Shown here in pieces: positions 57,034-64,000 of a stretch of 64,000 nt of DNA (position 1 is its first letter; every line of letters begins with the position of its first letter). The position numbers were made by a program, and so were the translations under genes. The stretch is from Emergomyces orientalis (Eukaryota; Ascomycota; Eurotiomycetes; Onygenales; Ajellomycetaceae), in contig MOWL01000003.1 in assembly GCA_002110485.1 (NCBI GenBank), positions 856,051 to 920,050 of the forward strand, in the 5' to 3' direction. Below the pieces are notes generated by a model. The model was given only the letters and a program-made list of their open reading frames with translations, was not told where the DNA came from and ran no database searches.

Positions 57034-60000
57034 ATGGATGGGCAGGCGGTAGCTACGACTGATATGATTTCTCTCAACATTTTGTCTTTTCTGCTTTTGT
57101 TGAGCATTCTTTTCAATAGTGTTCATTTGTGGAAGCCTCTGATTGGCCGATATGGCCGATATCGACAGTGGATAATGAAGGATGCGAGCGAACGCCCCAC
57201 TGATAAGCTCAATTTGAATACCCATACCCCTATTCAACAAATGAAAGAAGAGAGAAATGTTGAGAAAAGTGATAAGAAAAAAGACCTTCAGCAAAAAGAT
57301 CTAAAGTGGATGTTGAAATTCCTTCTCTTTCTTGAGGATTTGAGATTTGAATATAAAAAGGATATTGATATTGATAGTATTGTTGAACTCTTTCTCTTAT
57401 GTGAACAGAAGTCTTTTGTGCGTTCCTTTCTTTCTCAATATATGTCTTCCAAGCATTCTCGGTCGGATTCTATTGCCCATCGTCAAACTCAGTCAGGAAA
57501 GGTCTCTGCAGCGCCCCCGAAAATAGAAGTTAGCAAAGAGAAGACAGAAGCTAGCAAAGAAAAGATGACTACACCCACTACTACCTCGTCCGGTCAGCCG
57601 ACTCCCAATAGTGGACTGCCATATCAACGTCTTGTCATGCCGATGCCGATTCCTGGAGCACCTGGAGCCCCATTCTTTGATGGGAGAAACATTACTGCTT
57701 TTGTTGATCGATATGAGGCAATGTGCACCTTGCATTTCGTTGCAGGAATCGATGCTCTGGCGGTATTACGGAACTATTGTACCATGGAACTGCAGGGCCA
57801 TATCGATCAGCTTGTCTTGGATCATAAGACATGGGAAATGGTTAAAAAGCAGTTGCTTGCCGATTTCTGGCGCGAAGATGCTCACCAACAGATGTATAAT
57901 CAATCTTACCTCCATGCATTGTGCAACAAAACCCATTCTACCAGCCAGGAGATCCTCGTCTACTGCCGTCAATTCCGCGCAGTTGCGATGCCTCTCATTT
58001 GCAAGAATGAATTGCAACAATCTCTTGCTTGTATCTGGTTTCTTCAAGGACTTTCAGAAGGTATTCGTGAAAAAGCTTTCCGCACTGCTGGATTTGATAA
58101 GGTTAGTCAATCTGGATGGGAACTGCCGAAGATCTGCGATGCTGTGTCTCAAATGCAGAAGACAAAGGAAGAGATTGCACGAGTTCTGGCACCTGATGTT
58201 TTCCCCAACTCTATTCCATCGATGCAGCCGTCTGCTCAGCCCGTGTTTAATCCGCCCACATTGAATGTGCCTGTGCCGACCGCTTCGGCGATGCCTGCTC
58301 CGGATGCGAAAACACAGAATCCGAGTGATAACATTCTTGAGAACCTTGTCAACCGAATGGACGCGTTATCTCTGGCGATCGCTAGCATTCAAAACCAGGG
58401 AAACATGCAGCAAAATGTGACTGCTCCAAAGGTTCTTCTTACTCGAGGACGTGATCCTGCATTGGATTTGCCAAATGTGTCTTACTATGGAACTCAACGT
58501 GGACCTGGAGGCCCGTCTCGATCTCGATCTGGAAGCTTTGTTCAATACGATCGACCGCCGATGTCATGCTGGGGTTGCGGAGATTCAAACCATATGCTTC
58601 CAAATTGCTTAGCAATCGGCCGGCTCATCGATCAGGGCAAGATTCATCGGAATATGATTGGAGAATACTATGAGGGTAATGTGATGAGAAAAGGCCCGAA
58701 GATTGCTGTCAACCGACTTGAGCCCCATATTGTTACAATTGAACGACTTTTGAAGCAAATGGCTGCACCGCCGACTGTCCCAACCGCGGATAAACTTCGG
58801 AATGATGGTAGTATCCGGGTATTTCCTGACGGATCCCCGATGCCATCGGTGAATGCCGTAAGCATATGTGATATTGGATTTGATAGTGGCCCTGAGGAAG
58901 GTGATATGACCGATAGTGAGATGGAGGAGATTGTTAGTGTAATGGCTGCTTCCACTTCTACTGAGAAGGATAAGGCCTCTTCTATGAATAAAAATCAAGC
59001 AACGCTTTCCGGACGAATTGAGAAGGAGAAGAGACTGCCAACAACACATTCTCGGCGCAATGGCAGGTATTCAGATGGGAAATCAGTTTCTTTTGCTCAA
59101 GATGTGATCTCTGCTTCACAGGAAGATGATGAGGATGATAATTCTCAACCTCTTCATGATGAACAGCTTCAGGGCGGAAGTCCAAAGCTCGGAGACGGTG
59201 GAATTGTCCCAGATTCAGAAATGGCAGATGCTCCGCAGATTCAGAAGAAAACTGTTCTCTGCAGGCCTCGGAAACTCAAAGGGCCAAAGCTTTCTGCAGA
59301 AATGAAGAATAAAGACAATATGGCGATCGCGACGCGGCGAATATTTGAGAAGATCATGCGCCAAGAAATCGGCGGAATTCAGATTAAAGATCTCATGGCA
59401 TGCTCCACCCAACTCCAGCACATGTTCTTTCAAAATCTTCCCATCGAAGTTCAACAGCATATGATTCGGGATGATGCAGCCACCGTTGCCCTGGTTCAAC
59501 CTGGCACTTCTGTTGCTGAGTATAATCCTCGTTGGAATCTCGTTTCGGTTGGACACATCAAGTTCACTGTCGGAATTGGAAAGGGGGAAACTGAGGCGAT
59601 ATTTGATGGAGGTGCGGAAATTAACTGTCTTGTTGAAAGAACTGCGTTAGATCTCGGTCTCATCATTCAAAGGGATGCTGTCAAACCTATTCTTGGAGCT
59701 GGGGGTCAGCAGAGTGGTGTCATTGGAATCTGCAAGGATGTTCCTGTTCGCCTTGGATCTGTTATGGTGCCTCAGACATTCTTCATCATGGAACGCGGTT
59801 CTCATGATTGCATTCTCGGCCGACCATATGAAAACGCGACGCGTTTGGCAAGAACTACAGATAACAAAGGCGGTGTTCTTGTTCACGTTTTTGATCCGAA
59901 GGATGAGAAGAATCAGGTGTCTTTTCTTGGTTATTCTCCCGGCGACCATGGAGATCGAAAGTTAGATGATCTTCGTGGCAAAGTGCAGACTTTAAACTAG
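57034..60000 (+). CDS. Gypsy Gag with zinc knuckle and aspartic protease
   Basis: The first ATG after the primer site opens a 988-residue frame. Near the N-terminus is a strongly hydrophobic stretch (ISLNILSFLLLLSILFNSVH, about residues 11-30), which looks like a membrane segment or signal anchor and is odd for Gag. Residues about 200-390 are the capsid-like gag domain (PFFDGRNITAFVDRYEAM). A CCHC knuckle CWGCGDSNHMLPNC lies near 512, followed by acidic and low-complexity linkers. The protease follows at about 845-960: EAIFDGGAEINCL, with DGGA where DSG or DTG is usual, and CILGRPYENATRL. It stops at TAG 60000, three bases before the next ATG in another frame. Confidence 0.85.
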   Translation: MDGQAVATTDMISLNILSFLLLLSILFNSVHLWKPLIGRYGRYRQWIMKDASERPTDKLNLNTHTPIQQMKEERNVEKSDKKKDLQQKDLKWMLKFLLFLEDLRFEYKKDIDIDSIVELFLLCEQKSFVRSFLSQYMSSKHSRSDSIAHRQTQSGKVSAAPPKIEVSKEKTEASKEKMTTPTTTSSGQPTPNSGLPYQRLVMPMPIPGAPGAPFFDGRNITAFVDRYEAMCTLHFVAGIDALAVLRNYCTMELQGHIDQLVLDHKTWEMVKKQLLADFWREDAHQQMYNQSYLHALCNKTHSTSQEILVYCRQFRAVAMPLICKNELQQSLACIWFLQGLSEGIREKAFRTAGFDKVSQSGWELPKICDAVSQMQKTKEEIARVLAPDVFPNSIPSMQPSAQPVFNPPTLNVPVPTASAMPAPDAKTQNPSDNILENLVNRMDALSLAIASIQNQGNMQQNVTAPKVLLTRGRDPALDLPNVSYYGTQRGPGGPSRSRSGSFVQYDRPPMSCWGCGDSNHMLPNCLAIGRLIDQGKIHRNMIGEYYEGNVMRKGPKIAVNRLEPHIVTIERLLKQMAAPPTVPTADKLRNDGSIRVFPDGSPMPSVNAVSICDIGFDSGPEEGDMTDSEMEEIVSVMAASTSTEKDKASSMNKNQATLSGRIEKEKRLPTTHSRRNGRYSDGKSVSFAQDVISASQEDDEDDNSQPLHDEQLQGGSPKLGDGGIVPDSEMADAPQIQKKTVLCRPRKLKGPKLSAEMKNKDNMAIATRRIFEKIMRQEIGGIQIKDLMACSTQLQHMFFQNLPIEVQQHMIRDDAATVALVQPGTSVAEYNPRWNLVSVGHIKFTVGIGKGETEAIFDGGAEINCLVERTALDLGLIIQRDAVKPILGAGGQQSGVIGICKDVPVRLGSVMVPQTFFIMERGSHDCILGRPYENATRLARTTDNKGGVLVHVFDPKDEKNQVSFLGYSPGDHGDRKLDDLRGKVQTLN

Positions 60001-60002
60001 AT

Positions 60003-62714
60003 ATGCTGAGTCCGATTGATCTTTGCGATGTTGAATGTGGTGGGCAAAGAAATGATATCAGATTCAGCGATCGCGATGTGGATAGCGGGGCAAATATTCT
60101 GCCGTGTTTTGAAAGCGGTGTGGGTGCGTCAGCCAATCAGACTTTTGGCGGCCCCGGGCCGCCAAAAGATTCAGCCAATCAGAGAACGCCGCCCCAAAAC
60201 GCCCGAGAACCTCACAGGTTTTTCCCCGCCATCCTACATCAACAATTTTACCCGTCTACACATTCATCTTTTCCTTTCTCTAATTATTCAATATCCGAAT
60301 CACGCCGTGTTCGTGGTGTGCAGCTTCATGATTTGTCTTTATATGCTTCTTCACGATCTTCTCCTCGATCGCGCGGTCCAGTCGTTGCGACATTATACAA
60401 GCGAAAAGCCGATAAGATTCAACCTCTCGATGTGCCAACTACAGGTGGCGGGATTCCCGGCGGAACAGATAAGTGGAGAGAAATTCGCCAACAATGGTTC
60501 AAAGACAATGTGATTCCGGAGCAGGATCCGCCTTCGCCCTACGATCATTTCATTACACCCCGTTTCTCCGATTGCCCGCGAGGTTCGCGACTCACAGAGG
60601 AAAGGATCAAGAATCTGCGGATCGGATCGATGCTCACCCCACAGGAACGCGAACTTTTGATTGAGATTCTGCTTAGAAGAGAAAAAGCCCTCGCGTGGAG
60701 TTTTAAGGATTGCGGAACGCTTGCAAAAGAAGTCTCTCCACCTGTCAAGATTCGCGTTGCTCCGCATAAAGCATGGCAAGCGGCAGGATTTCCTATTCCT
60801 CGAAAGCTCGTCCCTACAATCATCAATATGCTTCGCGAACGCGTTGATTCTGGAGTTTATGAACATTGCCATGGTCCGTATCGAAATAAGTGGTTCCTCG
60901 TCAAGAAGAAAGAAGCTGGGAAATATCGCATTGTCAACGCGTGCATGGACATGAACGCTGTCACTATTCGCGATGCGTATATTCCACCTAGTGCGGACGC
61001 GTTTGCTGAGGATTTCGCGGGAATGAAGATAACGAGCATGATGGATTTCTTTTCTGGATATGATCAAGTTCCTTTACACGAAGACAGCCGAGATATGACA
61101 GCTTTCCTTACCCCGATCGGGTTGCTTCGTCAGACAGCACTGCCACAAGGCGCGACGAATTCTATTGCGCAGTTCTGCCGAATCATGGCACGCATTCTTC
61201 GATCGAACATACCGCATCAAGCAGACAATTTTATGGATGATATTGGTGTGAAAGGCCCGCGGACGCGTTACAATGATGAAGAAGTGATGCCAGGTATTCG
61301 GAAATTTGTCCTGGAGCATCTGCAAAACTTAGATGCCACCCTCATCAGCATAGAACTCGCGGACACGTGTATCCAGGTTGGAAAGTCAGAATTCGCCTGC
61401 TCCGGTATGGTTCTAGTCGGATATGTTGTGGATGCTGACGGCAGGCGCCCCGAAGCTGCGAAAATCGTCAAAATCGTTGAGTGGCCGGATCCGACAGATG
61501 TCACGGGTGCCCGAGCTTTCTTAGGTGTTTGCGTTTACTATAGAATATGGATTCCGAATTTCGCTATCATTTCTATACCTATCTATATTCTATTCAAGAA
61601 GAACATTCCTTTTACCTGGGGTCTTGAACAAGTGAATGCAATGGCAATTTTGAAGAATGCCCTGACAACTGCCCCTGCACTTTGCTGCATTGATTATTCT
61701 GAAGATGCCGGTGATATCGTGATGGCCACGGATGCCTGTCTTGAAGGATGGGGTGGAACGCTCAGCCAACGGGATAAATTGAATGGAAAGCTACACCCTT
61801 GCCGATATGAGAGCGGAATCTGGAGCCCCGCCGAAGCAAAATATGATGCAGGAAAGCGAGAATGCCGCGCTGTGCTCAAGATGCTAAAGAAATGCCGTTA
61901 TTACCTGTATGGCGTTCACTTTATTCTGGAAACCGACGCGAAGACTCTAGTGGCACAGCTCAATCGATCTGCCACTGACCTGCCTGGTGCTCTCGTTACT
62001 GGCTGGCTTGCCTGGATTCGGATGTTTGATTTCGAAGTTCGACATGTGCCTGGTCGGAAGCATACTGCTGCAGATGGGCTATCTCGTCGACCTCCTGCTG
62101 AGGGTGAGGTTCCTGAGGATCAAGATATCGATGATTTCATAGATGCAGAACTCAACTATATTAGTGTTGCATCTTTGACGGTTCCTGATTTCGATGTCAG
62201 CGGCGTGGATGCTTCCGAGTCATCGGGTGTGCGTGTTCTTTCGCCTGATTATTCTGATCGCAGCGAATCAATTGCGAGGTTTCTCACCACCATGAAGCGG
62301 CCGGATGATATACCACGTTCCGTCTTTTCTAAATGGCGCAAGCATGCACTTCGATATATCGTCCAAGGTCAACATCTATTCCGACGATCAGGCAAGGGAA
62401 TTCCTCTGAGACGCGTGGTTGATAACTCATCTGAGCAAAAGGATATCGTTGCTCGGATGCATGATGAATCTGGTCATAAGGGCCGCGAGGCCACAAACCA
62501 CAAGATCACGCAGCGATATTGGTGGGAAGGTATCTGGAAAGCCGTCAAGAATTATTGCAAAAGCTGCACAGTGGTGCCAGCTGAGGGATGGCGCTCGCTT
62601 GGAAGAACCACTATATCCAACAAGCCGCAATTATCTATGGGACAAGTGGTGTATCGATGTTGTCAAGTTTCCGAAGAACCGAGGCAAGCGATGTGCTGTT
62701 ATTGCTCGGAATGA
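60003..62714 (+). CDS. Gypsy Pol: reverse transcriptase, RNase H, start of integrase
   Basis: A frame of 903 residues beginning at an ATG two bases after the Gag-protease stop. Residues 1-130 are weakly protein-like and overlap palindromic sequence. RT motifs run from KWFLVKKKEAGKYRIVNACM through MMDFFSGYDQV, LPQGATNS and DNFMDDIGVKG (FMDD in place of YxDD, about residue 410). RNase H has MATDACLEGWGG, ECRAVLKMLKK, ETDAKTLVAQL and HVPGRKHTAADGLSR. The integrase zinc domain begins RMHDESGHKG and reaches NYCKSC, and then the frame shifts near 62573. The last 45 residues are out-of-frame translation. Confidence 0.88.
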   Translation: MLSPIDLCDVECGGQRNDIRFSDRDVDSGANILPCFESGVGASANQTFGGPGPPKDSANQRTPPQNAREPHRFFPAILHQQFYPSTHSSFPFSNYSISESRRVRGVQLHDLSLYASSRSSPRSRGPVVATLYKRKADKIQPLDVPTTGGGIPGGTDKWREIRQQWFKDNVIPEQDPPSPYDHFITPRFSDCPRGSRLTEERIKNLRIGSMLTPQERELLIEILLRREKALAWSFKDCGTLAKEVSPPVKIRVAPHKAWQAAGFPIPRKLVPTIINMLRERVDSGVYEHCHGPYRNKWFLVKKKEAGKYRIVNACMDMNAVTIRDAYIPPSADAFAEDFAGMKITSMMDFFSGYDQVPLHEDSRDMTAFLTPIGLLRQTALPQGATNSIAQFCRIMARILRSNIPHQADNFMDDIGVKGPRTRYNDEEVMPGIRKFVLEHLQNLDATLISIELADTCIQVGKSEFACSGMVLVGYVVDADGRRPEAAKIVKIVEWPDPTDVTGARAFLGVCVYYRIWIPNFAIISIPIYILFKKNIPFTWGLEQVNAMAILKNALTTAPALCCIDYSEDAGDIVMATDACLEGWGGTLSQRDKLNGKLHPCRYESGIWSPAEAKYDAGKRECRAVLKMLKKCRYYLYGVHFILETDAKTLVAQLNRSATDLPGALVTGWLAWIRMFDFEVRHVPGRKHTAADGLSRRPPAEGEVPEDQDIDDFIDAELNYISVASLTVPDFDVSGVDASESSGVRVLSPDYSDRSESIARFLTTMKRPDDIPRSVFSKWRKHALRYIVQGQHLFRRSGKGIPLRRVVDNSSEQKDIVARMHDESGHKGREATNHKITQRYWWEGIWKAVKNYCKSCTVVPAEGWRSLGRTTISNKPQLSMGQVVYRCCQVSEEPRQAMCCYCSE
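60129..60183. repeat. 27-bp palindrome flanked by 13-bp direct repeats with CCAAT
   Basis: TCAGCCAATCAGA occurs at 60129-60141 and again at 60171-60183. Between them, 13-base arms at 60142-60154 and 60156-60168 form a perfect hairpin around one base. The arm contains CTTTTGGCGGC, the same 11-mer as in both arms of the LTR (for example 56529-56539). Confidence 0.9.
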
Positions 62715-63663
62715 TCTCACTGGCTGGGTGGAAGGCCGCCCTCTCGCTCGTGGAACAGCTGAGAACGTGGCGCAATTCATCTATGAGAATATCATTTGCC
62801 GACACGGCTGCTTTCGGGAATTAGTGTGTGATGGCGGGCCGGAGAATCAAAAATGGACTAAGATTCTCACCGCCAAATATCGTGTTAATCAAATAACCAT
62901 CTCACCATACAATGCGAAGGCTAATGGCATGGTCGAACGCGGTCACCGCCCGATATCCGATGCGCTTTCAAAGCTAGCTGCAGATGGAAGAAGCTGGGTT
63001 AATCATTTCCATTCTGCGCTATGGGCAGATCGCGTCACCATTCGGCAATCTACTGGTGAAACCCCGTTCCGCCTGCAATATGGCTACGATGCTATCCTTC
63101 CAATAGAGCTTGACGTTCCAACTTGGCAAACACTTCCCTGGCAGACAGTGCAATCCCGTGCTGATTTGATATATATGCGTATTCGACAATTGGAAAAGAG
63201 AGATGAAGATCTGGAGGAGGCCGCTCATCACCTGCGCCGTGCGAGAGAGAAGAACCGAGATCTATTTGATGAAACTAAGCAATTAGTCCGAGAACCATTG
63301 CAGATAAGTGATTTGGTGCTTTTGCATGATACCAAGCTAGAAACGTCCTATTCTGCCAAGCTCAACTTCCGATGGCTGGGCCCGTATCGAATCCGAGAAG
63401 CAAACCATGAGAAAGGGACCTATCATCTGGAAGAGCTGGATGGTTCGCCGTTTCGAAATACTACTGCAGGTAATAGGTTAAAAAGGTTCTATCTCCGAGA
63501 CAATCAAATGCCGGTTGCAGAGAATAATATCAATGAAGCAAATGATATTGAAGAGGAAGAGGTGGATATGCAAGATACTGATAAGAAGAATTCTTTGAGG
63601 GGGGGTCAGGATGACTTGCAGTCATGGATCCCTCATGGTAAGGAGTTTGCAGTCATTATCTGA
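62575..63663 (+). CDS. Gypsy integrase core and GPY/F-like C-terminus, second frame
   Basis: This frame (open from 62419) continues the integrase from just after the zinc domain. DDE residues are visible: CIDVVKF (first Asp), LVCDGGPENQ (second Asp) and ANGMVERGHR (Glu), with 34 residues between the last two. The C-terminal LNFRWLGPYRIREAN is a GPY/F-type motif. No chromodomain is seen after it; the tail is acidic and ends at 63663. One extra base in GTGGTG near 62571-62576 accounts for the frame change, with no obvious slippery heptamer. It may be an inactivating mutation or an assembly error. Confidence 0.85.
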   Translation, partial: CQLRDGARLEEPLYPTSRNYLWDKWCIDVVKFPKNRGKRCAVIARNDLTGWVEGRPLARGTAENVAQFIYENIICRHGCFRELVCDGGPENQKWTKILTAKYRVNQITISPYNAKANGMVERGHRPISDALSKLAADGRSWVNHFHSALWADRVTIRQSTGETPFRLQYGYDAILPIELDVPTWQTLPWQTVQSRADLIYMRIRQLEKRDEDLEEAAHHLRRAREKNRDLFDETKQLVREPLQISDLVLLHDTKLETSYSAKLNFRWLGPYRIREANHEKGTYHLEELDGSPFRNTTAGNRLKRFYLRDNQMPVAENNINEANDIEEEEVDMQDTDKKNSLRGGQDDLQSWIPHGKEFAVII

Positions 63664-64000
63664 CTGCTGTTTTTCTTTGTATAATGATTTCCTTGTTGTT
63701 GTTTTCTTCATTCAAGTTGCTGTTTTCTTAGTCTCTATTTTTCATGATTCTGCTTCTTTCTTGCATGTTTTTCATGCATCATATCAGTTCCTTCTAATTT
63801 TAATCTCTTGATATTGTCTTTTCTTTGTTTGTTTACTTTCTCTTTGATATTCAATTCTCTGGGTCAGATTGAAGCTGGCAGTGAATTTTATGAACTGCTG
63901 TCACCTCGCTGCATGTTGACTGCTTTTCACATTATCTTCCAAAATTCACCTTGAGGAAGTAATTATATTATTGACCTGCTCTGCCCAGATAATCATTTTT
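63664..64000. other. Non-coding 3' part of the gypsy element
   Basis: T-rich sequence downstream of integrase. A polypurine tract and the 3' LTR, expected in such an element, are not reached before the window ends. Confidence 0.5.

Larger units (their letters stand above)
56506..64000 (+). mobile_element. Ty3/gypsy LTR retrotransposon (3' end beyond window)
   Basis: A 501-bp 5' LTR with TG...CA ends is followed by a primer-binding-like site, a gag-protease frame, and then reverse transcriptase, RNase H and integrase. The order protease, RT, RNase H, integrase defines Ty3/gypsy. Composition is normal with CpG retained, unlike the LINEs it sits in, which suggests a younger insertion. The last 337 bases after integrase are T-rich, and no 3' LTR start (TGAAGTGGAAT) appears before 64000. 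Confidence 0.88.

Overview
The window is nuclear DNA of a filamentous ascomycete. Most genes carry several short introns (about 45-175 nt, GT-AG), and the recognisable proteins resemble Eurotiomycete orthologues. An Onygenales-like genome is my best guess from protein resemblance and the mix of compact gene blocks with retrotransposons, but this is inference.

Positions 1-10,100 hold a 5'-partial VPS16 (minus), a seven-exon ChlI/MoxR-like gene (plus), an unrecognised three-exon gene (plus), a bestrophin/UPF0187 channel (minus) and an FHA-RING ubiquitin ligase of the Dma1/Chfr type (minus). Positions 12,660-15,260 contain a SNF2-family helicase pseudogene with several stops and frame breaks. 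Positions 15,938-18,100 carry an intronless gene with heptad repeats, a possible PD-(D/E)XK-like segment and a C-terminal kinase-like domain.

Positions 18,450-43,091 are a housekeeping block: MDM10 (mitochondrial beta-barrel assembly and ER contact), MRT4 (60S assembly), U1-70K (splicing), mL43 (mitoribosome), a RING protein with SUMO-interaction-like motifs, PRP19 (splicing), a DUF4604 protein, EFL1 (60S maturation), CSL4 (RNA exosome), VAC8 (vacuole) and TPI1 (glycolysis). RNA processing and ribosome assembly are strongly represented, although neighbouring genes in fungi need not be co-regulated. An 802-residue Q/H-rich protein of unknown function follows (44,510-46,918), then 5 kb with no convincing gene.

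From about 51,950 to the end the window is transposon DNA. Two fragments of AT-rich, CpG-poor, stop-riddled LINE lie head to tail, with the reverse transcriptase block placed after the RNase H block. A Ty3/gypsy LTR retrotransposon is inserted into the second fragment at 56,505/56,506. It has normal base composition and near-intact reading frames, so it is younger. Its 5' LTR (56,506-57,006) is unusual because both ends are about 153-bp near-perfect inverted repeats. The element runs off the window.

Coding coordinates for spliced genes were worked out by hand from splice signals, reading phase and family resemblance. No alignment or database search was run.
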